A DNA stretch of 64,000 nt from Hermatobates lingyangjiaoensis (taxonomy: Eukaryota; Arthropoda; Insecta; Hemiptera; Hermatobatidae), in assembly GCA_026182355.1 (NCBI GenBank), contig JAPFBL010001929.1:1728001-1792000 (forward strand), written 5' to 3'. The position numbers were made by a program, and so were the translations under genes. The stretch's first letter is position 1, and each line of letters opens with the position of its first letter. Shown piece after piece: positions 1-10,336 of this stretch. The notes beneath the pieces were generated by a model. It was given only the letters and a program-made list of their open reading frames with translations. It was not told the origin of the DNA and ran no database searches.

Positions 1-480
1 TTTATTTCAAGTTCATCTTCAAGATTCATGATGTAAAGCATCATTTTAATTTTAAATCAAACTTTTTTAATATTCTGTAAGCCATATGCTTCTCGCAAAG
101 TTTACAGCTTTTCTTTTTTTTCCAAAATTCTCCATGCATTCCAATCTTTTACTTGTATCCCATTTAATTTTCTATTATATTTTTTGTACTCTTTTTTCTA
201 TTATTTTTCCATATACTACACATATGTTCAATCATTGTATTTTTTTTTGCATTTGCTAATTTTGAAATATTCTGTTGGCCTAAAAAAAAATAATAAAAAA
301 ACTTTTTGAGACTTTGAATGAAACCTAAAACAAAAGTGATAAATCTCAAATAATTTTTGTTTCATATATAAAGAGTTGACTTTTGAGTTTTCACCATACC
401 ATTTACTTTTCCGAGGACTACGGTTAAATGAGTCGAAATTTTGAAAGTAAATCCTAGAGTCCAGCTTTCATTCCTGCTTC
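1..480. other. AT-rich, nothing recognised
   Basis: AT-rich sequence with poly-T runs. No repeat family, RNA gene or credible coding region was recognised. Confidence 0.5.
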
Positions 481-712
481 TTTCTATTTTCAATACATAT
501 AATATATATATAACAAGATTTCACAATAAACACCAGATATCAAAATCAACGACTAAACCACACTAATAAATCAGGAAAATACCTAAATCTTTCAATCGAA
601 AAAGACAGTCTTTCTTAGAGTCCAAGTGATACTGAGACAGTATTAGTCAGACTTTGACGAAGATCACTTGTTTTGGTTGAAAGATCTTAGTCATTTTTTT
701 TTTTTTGATTAC
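481..712. repeat. Decayed family A palindromic element
   Basis: The segment begins beside a TA-rich stretch and ends in GGTTGAAAGATCTTAGTC (675-692), which is the right-arm signature of family A. The ribozyme-like core reads TTGACGA instead of CTGACGA, so it is mutated. The left arm is only loosely complementary. I read it as an old copy of the family best preserved at 61971-62180. Confidence 0.55.
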
Positions 713-788
713 ATGACGTTTACTTTCAATATATATACGTTTTACAATGAATCACAAACACAGAACTAAGGAACCAACAGACTTACTG

Positions 789-821
789 TCTCTAATTTTC
801 GGTTGAACCGTCATCAGGAGA
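789..821 (-). ncRNA. Hammerhead-like motif, family B left arm
   Basis: Read on the - strand: stem I strand TCTC, core CTGATGA, one extra C, stem II GGTTCAACC, GAA, stem III AATT (a 4-nt palindrome), unpaired A, closing stem I strand GAGA. All fixed hammerhead positions are present and stem I is complementary over 4 bp. Against the textbook core there is one extra base before stem II. Activity is untested. Confidence 0.6.
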
Positions 822-885
822 GTTTAGATAGGGATACTTGTGAAGCGCACTTGTGAAGCGACGGGACACGTATCCCTATCTCAAC

Positions 886-918
886 TCTCCTGATGACGGT
901 TCAACCGAAAATTAGAGA
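886..918 (+). ncRNA. Hammerhead-like motif, family B right arm
   Basis: This is the + strand counterpart of the motif at 789-821. TCTC (886-889), CTGATGA (890-896), extra C897, stem II 898-906, GAA 907-909, AATT 910-913, unpaired A914, GAGA 915-918. Predicted cleavage, if active, would follow A914. Both arms are intact, so a transcript from either strand would carry one sense copy. Confidence 0.6.
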
Positions 919-1061
919 CAGTAAGTCTGTTTGTTCCTTAGTTCTGTGTTTGTGATTTATCGTGAAACGTTTGTTATCCTTTTGGATCGTTTTCCTGTTT
1001 ACAATATATATATATATATATAAATGAAAGATCAAACCACAATAAGAAAATGAGAAAACAA

Positions 1062-1104
1062 GACTAAGATCTTTCAACTGTAACAAGCTGTCTTCGTCAG
1101 AGTC
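1062..1104 (-). ncRNA. Hammerhead-like motif, family A left arm
   Basis: On the - strand: GACT, CTGACGA, extra A, a 17-nt stem II hairpin, GAA, AGATCT (6-nt palindrome as stem III), unpaired T, AGTC. The core is intact. Two substitutions in stem II relative to the family weaken that helix. Confidence 0.55.
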
Positions 1105-1120
1105 AAAAACCCGGGTTTTC

Positions 1121-1163
1121 GACTCTGACGAAGACCGCTTGTTACGGTTGAAAGATCTTAGTC
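1121..1163 (+). ncRNA. Hammerhead-like motif, family A right arm
   Basis: GACT 1121-1124, CTGACGA 1125-1131, extra A1132, stem II 1133-1149 (GACCG pairs with CGGTT through one G-T wobble), GAA 1150-1152, AGATCT 1153-1158, unpaired T1159, AGTC 1160-1163. Every fixed position and both short helices are intact. Confidence 0.65.
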
Positions 1164-1248
1164 TTGTTTTCCCATTTTCTTATTGTGGTTTGATCATTGA
1201 TTGTTATTTCACGTGTTTATGTGAAATCTTTATATATATATATATATA

Positions 1249-1455
1249 TATATAAAGGTTGGGAGCAGTCCTTCTTGGTTACATACATTTATCAAGTAAA
1301 GGGGCATTTAAAGTAGCTCACTTTATGGTGAGTTAATTCATGACCTACGCAACCTGGATTTTAAAAAGTGTTTTAGAGATTTAAACAAATTTTCTACCAA
1401 AACTAAGTAATGTAAATCGAACATTTATTTTTTAAATGTATATATATATATAATA
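1249..1455. other. Linker between palindrome and Penelope-like relic
   Basis: A (TA)n tract is followed by about 180 bp of unassigned sequence and a second short TA tract (1439-1452). No gene is seen. It joins the family A palindrome to the coding relic at 1456 and may be part of the same composite insertion. Confidence 0.35.
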
Positions 1456-1620
1456 CTCCAGGGTTGGCAGAGGTTACTTGAACTCCCTTGGATAATATCT
1501 TTGAGTCACCGCAAACTACTTAGGAAACTAGAAAACCTCAGACTAAAAGTGGTCAATGCAGAAGCTGCTGCTTACTTTAACAATGCATTTTTGAGAGAAG
1601 ACTTGCTGCAATCATACACC
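1456..1620 (+). pseudogene. Penelope-like element N-terminal fragment
   Basis: An uninterrupted 55-codon frame has no start or stop of its own. It begins LQGWQRLLEL, contains RKLLRKLENL and KVVNAEAAAYFN, and ends FLREDLLQSYT, running straight into (TA)n at about 1621-1648. The block VNAE..YFN..L.E.LLP.YT recurs in three other places here (10332-10489, 11206-11319, and the split copy at 36795-37751). From memory of the family it resembles the region ahead of the reverse transcriptase in Penelope-like elements. No reverse transcriptase or GIY-YIG domain follows, so it is a truncated relic. The assignment rests on motif resemblance and internal recurrence. Confidence 0.55.
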
Positions 1621-1648
1621 ATTTATATATATATATATATATATATAT

Positions 1649-2815
1649 TTGCCAGATTCCTCCTATAAGACAATTATTTTTGTGATGGCACAGTCTTTAT
1701 GATAACTTTATCGAAGTTTAATCGTGTATAATAAAGTACAGGACTTTGTCTACTATAAGAGATTTTTGCATTGACTGTGTGGGAATAAGAGTTTGCTCGC
1801 CAGATGCCACCTCTAGGAATTATTTTTGCGTTTTCTCAGTACAGCAGCTATTGCTGCTTGCATTGTTTGTTTTGGCCGAGTAGCCGTGCAGGGCAGAGGC
1901 GTGCAGGCCGTTAAGTTTATTGCAGCGACTCAAGCCCGAGGCACGCGCTGCACACCCCCACTGCACACACAGCAGTACAGGGACCCGTCACGAACCACTG
2001 TCTTGACCGCCTAAACAGCTCCAGCCCCAACCATCGCACGTCCCACTCCAAATGTCTTTTCAAACTGCGAAAAAAACATTCCTATGCCGAGGCTGAAACA
2101 CGTGTTCTTTGCACACAAAGTCACCGCACTCTGACACCCTCACAAAGCAAAATCACCGCCTTCCTCGAAAACAAAGCCATCTGTCTTGCTTGCAGAACAA
2201 GCCTTTTAAAACACCCAGCTCTGCATTACTTTAAACACAGACTTGTACAAACCCTACAAAATCTCAACTCTCATCCACAATAGTTATTAGTAATGTACTA
2301 CAATTTAGATATAAACTAATATTAAAACTACTATCCTGCTAAATAATCTTAATTTACTTTCTGGGAAATTTGATTAAATGAATACGTCTTACTGCCAATC
2401 ATTACAATAATAGCAAACTCATAGTTTAAAATTAATTATGTTAACACAGGCTATAACTGTACTGTTCTCTCTTGAGTAAGGATCAAATCGGTTTCCAATC
2501 TATGACTCCACAGTATGGAAATACTAAGAACTACTATATACTAAGAACTAGATATAATAGATATCATAATAAACGTAATAGATATAGTAGACGGTCAATT
2601 ATATCTATTAATCTATCAGTATACTTGAGTTAATAAAACACCAGTTGTTATTTTGTACTTCTAAGTGGCTTTTTCAATTTCTACCGTTCTGGTGGAGGAT
2701 ATAAAGAAATCTTAAAACTGTAAACTATTTAATTTGGTATTTACGATGTTTTAATTAATTTTTAATATTCTAGGTCTATATAGCTATAGATTCAAAACAT
2801 ATATATATATATAGC

Positions 2816-2845
<30 letters not shown>
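1649..2845. other. Unassigned, with a GC-richer block
   Basis: Positions 1800-2280 have a higher GC content than their surroundings, with several CpGs and CA-rich stretches. The 62-codon open frame at 1826-2014 resembles no family I know. The remainder is AT-rich and ends in (TA)n at about 2796-2842. No gene called. Confidence 0.35.
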
Positions 2846-2846
<1 letters not shown>

Positions 2847-3092
2847 GTATACAAGATTTCACATAAACACGTGAAATAACAATCAATGATCAAACCACAA
2901 TATAAAATTGAAAAAAAAATAAGGTCTTTCAACCGTAACAAGCAGTCCTCGTCAGTTGGGTTTTTGACTCTTACGAAGACCGCTTGTTACGGTTGAAAGA
3001 TCTTAGTCTTGTTTTCCCATTTTCTTATTGTGGTTTGATCATTGATTGTTATTTCACGTATTTATGTGAAATCTTTATATATATATATGTTT
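2846..3092. repeat. Family A palindromic element, diverged
   Basis: The left arm carries the tail hairpin (TTTCAC/GTGAAA) and GATCAAACCACAAT. The right arm is the usual family A sequence. The right-hand hammerhead-like motif (2966-3008) keeps stem I, stem II, GAA and AGATCT, but its core reads CTTACGA, so an essential G is lost. The left arm has lost more. Probably inactive as a ribozyme. Confidence 0.75.
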
Positions 3093-4619
3093 TTATACCT
3101 CAAGAACAAATATTATGACTATTCTTCTTTATCGAAGTTTGGTTTAGCGTCATACAGTAAATCATCTGTTATCTAACGTTTCGTCTATATTTGTAGATAT
3201 CTTCACGGCTACATCAATACAGAAATTAATTGCAGTAACATGAAAAAAATGTAAAAGTTACATTATTTATATGAAGACATTATTCGCTTGGTGTTTTTCT
3301 ATTGCAAAAAGACTTCATAAAACAAAATGGCATGAAGTAGATCATTTGGTATTGTGTCAGTATTTCTTTTACGGTCATATATCGTCTTCTGTAAAACATA
3401 TTTCTTTTTGGAGAGTATCATCGCTTGCTTTAATAATCACAATTGTTTTCCTATAAAGAAGGATTCAAAGCTCTGTCTGTTTGGTATGCAGCTTTTTTGG
3501 TCAATGATCTGTTTCCATTCAAGTTTATTTTCTACTTTTCATTTAATTAAGAGAATTGATACTCGAGGACCACCCCTACTGGCCTGATTAAGTAATATCG
3601 AGTCCTCTCTAAATTCCACCTTTTTTTCTTCTTCTTTTTCATCCTAGGGAATTCACAAAAGATAGAAGGTAGGTCGAAAGGCTAAAAAAAAAAGAAGTAG
3701 ATTTGACGTTATCTGTGTGTGGCGGCAGCGCGGGCCTTCGGGTCGCTATAAAGGTAACCCCTATCGGAGCCAATTAGCTACCAGGACCTCCCTGCGACAT
3801 CCCCTTCTGAATAGTCATGAGAGGACAACCCCAAATTACTACCCTCCTGGACTTACCTGTCCTCTCAAACACCCTTCTGCTTTTTACACTGAAATCTCAG
3901 CACAGTTATGTTAATTTAGTCCACACTCAATATTTCTTAGTAAGACGTAATTTTAGACTCCCAAGGGCCTTAAAACCCATTCAAACCCACACTGTTCCCA
4001 TGCGTAAAACTTCATAGATATCATATTACAAACATTCGTTAATAGGCAAACAAACAAAAAATTATAAACACAACATGTAAACTCTCTGTAATTTTACTAC
4101 AACATAATTTCTAAGTTTGAAGTACGCAAGATCATTTCCAAATATGTTTTCATTGCAATTTCATCTATAAAACCAAATCATTATTTGTAATTACCAATTA
4201 AAAGAGTAATTTAAAAAATTATTAGCAACACCATAATTTTGTTCTATTTTTCTCCAATTTGAACTCGCATATATTTTTATATTTACTTCATATTATGTAT
4301 TGTGATTTATAATTTTTTTTCAAAATGCTTCCTCACATTTTGGAATCAACTTTGAAATTATTGTTTAGCCTTTCTAGAATCTTCCCTGAAATGGAAAATT
4401 GACATTTCAGAATGAGCCAAAGACGAAAGTTTGTTGTTTGTTTTCCAATGTCTACTCTTAGAGGATTCCATCTTTTGCTGTTTTAGAGACAGAATGTGTG
4501 GACTTCTTAATTAACATTCATTTTGGTAATGTCCTAGGGACATATTTTATTTTATTTTAATTTTTATTATTTGAGGGTGACTATAGCACTGCGTCTTAAA
4601 AAAAACCATTGTACTTCCC
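3093..4619. other. Unassigned, low gene content
   Basis: AT-rich with a few poly-T or poly-A runs. Positions 3715-3930 are GC-richer and hold two overlapping short open frames with no recognisable domain. The frames at 3271-3587 are Leu/Phe-rich chance frames. No repeat family identified. Confidence 0.35.
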
Positions 4620-5050
4620 TTGTTAAAGTACCCCAGCAGTTAGCTTCAACGCCTCCAAGAAGCTCAGTACTTTTGCTGGTTCTAGCGGTAAAAGTTTTCC
4701 TGTGGTTTGTTGAGTGTCCCAAAGCACCTGCCTCTCTGCAGCAAAGTTGCCTTACAAGTTATCAGCAAGTGCAACGATGTTTCTTCCTCTTTACAGAATC
4801 TGCACAAACCATCATTGATAATGTCCATTCAGGCTCCCTATGTTTCGGGAGAAAGTACTTCCTTTCTCCTTCTCGGGTCCTCAGGTGCACTTGTGGGAGG
4901 TTCCCAGTAGTTAGCGCTTTTGGACCGTCTGAACTTCCGGAGGATGGTCTCCACATTTCCTTCTCCTTACAGGGGAAAATCCCTGAAGCTCTATCGGTGG
5001 TATTTTGTCCGCTCCGGCAGAGCACCGCACACCGAAGTAAGGCTATTTAC
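4620..5050 (-). pseudogene. LINE C-terminal fragment with zinc knuckle
   Basis: On the - strand, 4804 to 4754 reads CRFCKEEETSLHLLITC. This is a C-x2-C-x9-H-x4-C knuckle with an ETS.HLL.C context, typical of the C-terminal end of non-LTR retrotransposon polyproteins of the I/R1/Jockey type. Downstream, in another frame, comes ERQVLWDTQQT...VLSFLEALKL, as expected after the knuckle (R...LG...LL.FL). Frames change at least twice, so the piece is degenerate. The clade is not certain. The 194-codon + strand frame over the same bases is antisense to this relic. Confidence 0.6.
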
Positions 5051-5374
5051 TCAAGAGGGTCGCCTGGTGCCCTCGAGGCTCCGTTCATAATACAGAAACC
5101 CCTGTATCATCCATCCTTCGGCACGGATCGCATAACACCTCAGGGGGTGGGATAAAAGAAGGGGATTTGGAGATTAGGAAGGATGGGAAACGAAGGTGGT
5201 CAGGCCCAGCCCCTGATCACCTTCTCCTCTTCTTTCGTTTGTCCCTGCATACCATATATCAGGTTAACAGGGAAGCCTCGTGAAGGTCGAAAGTCGGAGT
5301 TGAGTGTTAGAGGCTATTAAAGGCACTTAATCACTCCATTACTACCCCCGTAGCGACATAATAGGGTTCTTTCT
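5051..5374. other. Unassigned flank of the LINE relic
   Basis: GC-richer sequence that may still belong to the LINE on the - strand. No motif secures this. Confidence 0.25.
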
Positions 5375-5595
5375 ACATTGGCAGTTCAAAATTTTGGCCA
5401 ACATAAATCTATTTAGAATAGGGATCTTTAACGAGTACCTGGTATTGTACAGGCACGGGACCAGTGACACCTCCAAGAGACAATGTGATCAGAATATTTC
5501 AACGTCCTCGTGAAAAAATTGATTCCAGACAGAGAATCGAACCCGGGCTTTATGAGGCAAGCACGCAAGTCATTAAGCTATCCCCTCAGCAGATT
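5375..5595 (-). mobile_element. tRNA-derived SINE, diverged
   Basis: Read on the - strand, a tRNA-like head contains a box B (GGTTCGATTCTC, near 5534-5545). It is followed by the SINE body with a TCGTTAAAGATCCC-type motif and the AAATTT region. It matches the copies at 47252-47559 and 63171-63493 in order of motifs. Box A is weak. Noncoding. Confidence 0.7.
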
Positions 5596-5999
5596 TATAT
5601 TAAATTTTGTTAGTTATTCAAAAAGATCTTCAAAAATAGCTGCAAATTTGATTAAACGAGTAAACTTTATTGAGTAAAGATGAATAATTTATAATACATA
5701 TGAACTATTGTATACTCCAGTTATACATAACGAAAATGATAGATAATGCATGATGATAGTTAATTTGGTTCACTGAAGCATGTTCCTTTAAAGAAATATA
5801 AATCAATGGTGTTGAAAATCTCTGCTATTAGTTATAATATTTGTAAACGTTAGGTTTCTTGGTTAAGACAGCTTGGGATTTAGATTAGTGTAGGTTAAAG
5901 TGGCACTCTCACGAGATAACACACTAGGCATGAACTATTACCTCTATTGATTCTGATACTATACAACATAAATAATGAATTCAAGTGTAGACTTTAAAT
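5596..5999. other. Unique-looking sequence mirrored in the mosaic block
   Basis: AT-rich, no gene. Its stretches reappear interleaved with those of 6930-7490 inside 6215-6840 (see the mosaic entry). Confidence 0.5.
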
Positions 6000-6210
6000 T
6001 TTAACTCTCAGACAAATTATTTAGAGTAAGGATCTTTAACTAGTTGCTGACATAGTTCCCGAAGCCCGGGACCGACTGCTCCTGCGAGGAACGACGTGCT
6101 CAGTTTTATTCACCTCCCTTGAGAACAAATCGAGGGCCAGTGTGGGTATTGAACCCTGAATTTATCAGTCCCGAGGCGAGCACGTAAGCTACTTGGCAAA
6201 TCTGACAGGT
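6000..6210 (-). mobile_element. tRNA-derived SINE
   Basis: The order on the - strand is: GCTTACGTGCTCGCCTCGG, then box B GGTTCAATACCC (near 6149-6160), then CCTCGATTTGTTCTC and AACTAGTTAAAGATCC. The first 84 bases on the - strand (6127-6210) are repeated essentially unchanged at 6831-6912. Confidence 0.75.
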
Positions 6211-6840
6211 TCCTTTGATTTATGTAATTTATTGGTAAAGATGAATTAATTTAATAATACAATAAGAACCATTGAAATAATAACTCCAGTTACTAACGAA
6301 GGTTGATCAATAATACTTTTTAGGAAAGTATGCTAGGCCGACTTAAATACCATAGATTCACATAATTGGTAGCATTTACATAAGTTTTCGGCAAAGTAAA
6401 TTATCAAATCTCGCATCACTCTCAGCTGCAAAGGATCTTCTTCTGCCATTGCTATAATTAATATTAATAAAATTAGATTTATTGCAGTTAAGACAGCTGA
6501 TTTACTATTAACGATTTAGGTTGATCAGTGGCAGTCTCGACTGAGATAAGCACACATAGTGCTGAGACATTAGCATTTTGAATTCCAGCGTGTTGAAAAT
6601 CATATTTTTTTTCGACAGTAATGTTAGGGGGAGTCAACGTGACACTTTTGCTACATAAACACAGAGAGAAGGATTGGCCTAGGCAGTTAGGGGATGGGCT
6701 CATTAACTAGTTGCTGATCACGCTATGTTTCCCCTATAAAATTGTACACCGGGACTGACTGCTCACTAAATCGAGGGACGAACCCATGCTCAGTTTTTTT
6801 TTCATTACATCATTTCACACTTCCTGCAGAACAAATCGAG
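6211..6840. other. Interleaved mosaic of two neighbouring sequences
   Basis: This block reads as a union of two sequences, taken a few bases at a time. One source is 5640-6150 and the other is 6930-7490. For example TTAAGACAGCT is shared with 5861 on, while ACTATTAACGATTTA is shared with 7187 on. Around 6706-6800 pieces of the SINE (AACTAGTTGCTGA, GACTGACTGCTC) alternate with GATCACGCTATGTTTCCCC, which is shared with 7380. Recombination does not normally produce such fine interleaving, so a consensus or polishing artefact is more likely than biology. Confidence 0.65.
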
Positions 6841-6912
6841 GGCCAGTGTGGGTATTGAACCCTGAATTTATCAGTCCCGAGGCGAGCACGTAAGCTACTT
6901 GGCAAATCTGAC
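6841..6912 (-). mobile_element. Duplicate of the SINE head
   Basis: Near-identical to 6138-6210, including box B and the TCGCCTCGG segment. It closes the mosaic block and is probably part of the same artefact or duplication. Confidence 0.6.
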
Positions 6913-7689
6913 ATTCTTTAACTTAGAATTTAAATAAAGGTTAATTTATTTAATAATAACAATAAGAAGAAGAAATAATAATAGTTAAAAGAAGGTTTCA
7001 AAATACTTTTTAGGAAAGTATGCTAAGGCCGACTTAAATACCATAGAACACATAATTGGTAGCTTCTACATAAGTTTTCGGCAAGGTAAATTTCAAATCT
7101 CGCATCACTCTCAGCTGCAAAGGATCTTTTCTTATTGCATATAATTAATATTAATATAACTATTTATTATTGCAGTAACACATTACTATTAACGATTTAT
7201 GATCAGTGTATTCGACTGAAAAGCATACTTGTGTGAGAAGAACCATTTTGAATTCTAGCGTGTTGAAAATTATATTTTTTTTCGACAGTAATTTAGGGGG
7301 TGTCAAGTGACACTTTCTACATAAACACAGAGAGAAGGATTGGCCTGGCAGTTAGGGGTTGGGCTCATTTCCTCTTGTGATCACGCTATGTTTCCCCTAT
7401 AAAATTGTTTACACCCCTTCCACTAAATCAACGAACCCATTTCGTTTTTTTTTCATTACATCATTTCACACTTCCTGCAAAACAGAAAATTTTCTTCTGA
7501 AGGGTGATCTAATCTACCATTAAAAAAATACTACTAATGGAACAGACAGTAGTGAACATAAACAAATGACTGAATGCAAGGCACCACATTCATTAAAATC
7601 TCCTGATCAAATTCATTTCATGTTGTTCTGTTTGCTTATAGATCTATTTATTAATACAATATACTCATTGAGCACATTACTTAAAAGAC
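6913..7689. repeat. Second parent of the mosaic block
   Basis: Positions 6930-7490 share long stretches with 6240-6830. Examples are TACTTTTTAGGAAAGTATGC, the CTCGCATCACTCTCAGCTGC segment and CACAGAGAGAAGGATTGGCC. Differences are mostly insertions in the first copy that match 5640-6150. No gene. Confidence 0.6.
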
Positions 7690-8165
7690 AGCATACATGA
7701 AGAGAAATACTGGGTCAGAATAAAAGAGAGAAATAGAGAGTCAGATTGATTAAAAGAGTAAAATAATGAAAAAGTATAGAGAAAGAGAGGAAAAAAATAT
7801 ATCAGTCAGATAGTGAGAAAGATAAAAAGAAAAGGGGATAAAAGAGATGAGAAGATATAGACAGTGATATTTAGATAGCAGAGGTTAACATAATGTGATA
7901 TAAAGAGAGAAAGAAGTAGAGAAGAAGACAGAAAGACAGAGGTGAAAGTTATAGAAAGTGAAAGAAGAAAAAAGACAGGTAATGAGAGAGAGATATATAT
8001 ATAAATAAGAAGGGGAGAGGTATAGATATTAGAGGGATAGAAAAAGTGAGGTGATATGTGAGGGAGTCAGTAAAGAAAGTAATATACGACTATATACATA
8101 TTAGTTAAAGAGAGATAGATAGTGACAAAAAATAGTATATAAGGTAGATATAAGGATAATATTGA

Positions 8166-8231
<66 letters not shown>

Positions 8232-8651
8232 CAGACATAGAGAAAGATTATACAATGGCAGATAGTGAGTGATTGGAGAGCGAGAGAGAGAGAGAGGAGA
8301 GAGGACATAGAGAAAGATTATAGAATGGCGGATAGTGAGTGATTGGAGAGCGAGAGAGAGAGAGGATAGGACATAGAGAAAGATTATAGAATGGCAGATA
8401 GTGGCTGATTGGAGAGTGATGGAAAAAAGAGAGAGAGAGAGAGAGGGAGAGAGGAGGGGATATAGAGAATGATTATAGAATGTTAGATAGTGAGAGATTG
8501 GAGAGCGATAGAGAAAGAGTGAATGAAGGGGACTTAGAAAAAGATTATAGAATGGTAGATAGTGTCTGACTGGAGAGCGATAGAGAGAGAGTGAGAGGAG
8601 GAGGGTATATAGGGAATGATTATAGAATGTTAGATAGTGAGAGATGGGAGA

Positions 8652-8689
<38 letters not shown>

Positions 8690-8930
8690 GGGACATAGAA
8701 AAAGATTATAGAATGGTAGATAGTGGCTGATTGGAGAGCGATAGAGAGAGAGAGTGAGAGAGGAAAGGATATAGAGAATGATTATAGAATGTTAGATAGT
8801 GGGTGATTGGAACGCGATAGAGGAAGAGACAGAGGGGGGACATAGAAAAAGATAGTGAGTGATTGGAGTGCGATAGAGGGAGAGAGCGAGTGAAGGAGTA
8901 AGATGACAAACTGGGTTTAAAAGAGTGAAA
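7690..8930. repeat. Purine-rich (GA) array with alternating units
   Basis: The + strand is almost pure purine. 7690-8160 is irregular and 8167-8228 is (GA)n. From 8230 to 8900 there are eight full units and one partial unit built on GATTATAGAATG..AGATAGTG and GATTGGAGAGCG, spaced about 65-90 bp. In the second half two unit types alternate, ACATAGAAAAAGATTATAGA and ATATAGRGAATGATTATAGA, giving a dimeric period near 150-160 bp. The Ser/Leu-rich open frames on the - strand are by-products of the repeat. Confidence 0.85.
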
Positions 8931-9944
8931 AACTCCTGAGAACAAAATTATCCCCAAACCTTACCCCAAAAAATAAAAAAAAGCCTTCACTTACGACGTG
9001 TTCTTGCTCATACCCAAAGAAAGATTTGCAACGTCAGACATTTAAAGAAGCTCCCAAAGAGTCTAACGAATCTTTTAAAATGAAGCAAGTTCGGTTGCAG
9101 TTGGTTCTAAAGGGGTTGTTTTCTCTCACCCTCTGACACTGGCCAACTCACCCTACCGGTCGGGGGTCATCCTTGCTTTCTGGCTGAAAACTCCCAGCAT
9201 TACTTCAGCACTGGCTTTAACGTTACGAAGACTTCTCTTTCGAAACTCTAACGACATTGAGTCAAAGGCCTAACTGTCTAGACCTTGAGGTTATACAACT
9301 TTTAGGATAAGATCGATCGCATACCCGGCTTTAGCAAAAAAAAAAACTAAAATAAAGCGCAATAGTAAATAATTTTCCACTGTTATTACATTTATCACTT
9401 AAGGCTTATTTGTATGCATTTCAACTAATTTAGTTTGAAAACATTTTCATCATTTAGGTGAATTATTACGTCAAGATAGCAATCAAGTCTGTTCTGTTAT
9501 ATTGTTGCATACAATTTAGAAGTTTTACTGATCAAAAATTATTATTTGTACTTATCATATAACTGTATTATTCAAACAAATAGTCAGATGATCTTCCAAT
9601 TAACATCGACGTCCAAACCAAAATTAGATTTCAGAAATGGGTTCAAGACTTTTCAACCAAAATAATTGATCATTGAACTATGATTTACACTTTGATGTTA
9701 ACATGTTTTTTTCTTGACATATTTACTGTAAAAATGTGTTATAAGGAGACACATAGTCCATAGTCGACTATAGGAGATATATTTTTTGGGTAGACGAAGT
9801 TTGAGAGTGTTATTTAGACAAATTGAGTAGCTTATTATGAAACAGGCATCAGCTAAGTTTTCATAATATTATCAATACTATTTTCAATAACGTATGTGTC
9901 AAGGAAGAACTGCTTCCAAAATTTACGTGTATATATATATACAA
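8931..9944. other. Unassigned
   Basis: GC-average to 9310, then AT-rich. No domain, RNA gene or repeat family recognised. Confidence 0.35.
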
Positions 9945-10135
9945 AACTATAGTTTATCGGGACTCGGTCAGTTCTTCAGGTTCAGATTAAACTCTCATTG
10001 CCAACGTTTCGGTCTTTATTTTTCATTAACAGAAAATTTTATAGGTTTTAAATAAAGACGGAAACGTTGGCAATGAGAGTTTAATTTGAACCTGAAGAAC
10101 TGACTGAGTCCAAATAAACTATAGTTTCGTTTCTA
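9945..10135. repeat. Family J palindromic repeat
   Basis: The arms share AACGTTTCGGTCTTTATTT and its complement, and ACTGACCGAGTC with GGTTCAGATTAAACTCTCA. The palindrome is imperfect and spaced by about 30 bp. Fragments of the same family lie at 12789-12884, 40582-40715, 43158-43310, 49660-49905 and 60715-60842. No hammerhead-like order of motifs was found in this family. Confidence 0.65.
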
Positions 10136-10204
10136 TTCCACGGTCGATACTTTTATCATAATTTATATGTATATATAGGTACATATAGGTATGATATGTG
10201 AGTC

Positions 10205-10336
10205 GTGGTCTGCCTGCGGAGTGACTCGTTTCTATCTTTCTGATGATGAGGCCATCGAAATATAGTAGTGAGTTTCTGTTTCATTTCTCTGTGTTCTTTA
10301 TGTTAATGTAGTTTATATATATATATATATATATAT
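10205..10336 (+). repeat. Family C half-element with ribozyme-like motif
   Basis: One arm of family C ends in (TA)n. It contains CTGATGA 10240-10246, extra T, GAGGCCATC 10248-10256, GAA 10257-10259 and ATAT 10260-10263. Core bases are intact, but stem I next to the core does not pair well. The same arm recurs at 59950-60035. Confidence 0.55.

Larger units (their letters stand above)
738..969. repeat. Family B palindromic element
   Basis: Two arms of about 100 bp (738-838 and 870-969) are near-perfect reverse complements around a short spacer containing GCGCACTTGTGAAGCG. TA-rich runs border both sides (about 729-737 and 1004-1021). Each arm carries a hammerhead-like motif, one on each strand. 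No coding capacity is seen. A diverged copy lies at 28636-28870 and a further relative at 37990-38110. The repeated structure and TA-flanked position suggest a mobile element, but no terminal transposon signature or target duplication was identified. Confidence 0.75.
1020..1248. repeat. Family A palindromic element
   Basis: The arms converge on a CCCGGG centre near 1112. The outer parts share GATCAAACCACAATAAGAAA and its complement. The right side continues past the palindrome into a tail with the small hairpin TTTCAC...GTGAAA and then (TA)n at about 1231-1254. The element is noncoding and has a hammerhead-like motif in each arm. Confidence 0.8.

Noticed and set aside
4571..5155. 194-codon open frame on the + strand
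   Set aside because: It lies antisense to a recognisable LINE C-terminal relic and shows no domain of its own.
8067..8957. Long Ser/Leu/Tyr-rich frames on the - strand (up to 209 codons)
   Set aside because: They are translations of a GA-rich tandem array; the repeat explains the length and composition.
9945..10135. Hammerhead motif in family J (CTGAAGA and GAAACG are both present)
   Set aside because: The two boxes are in the wrong order and distance, and no stem II lies between CTGAAGA and a GAA.
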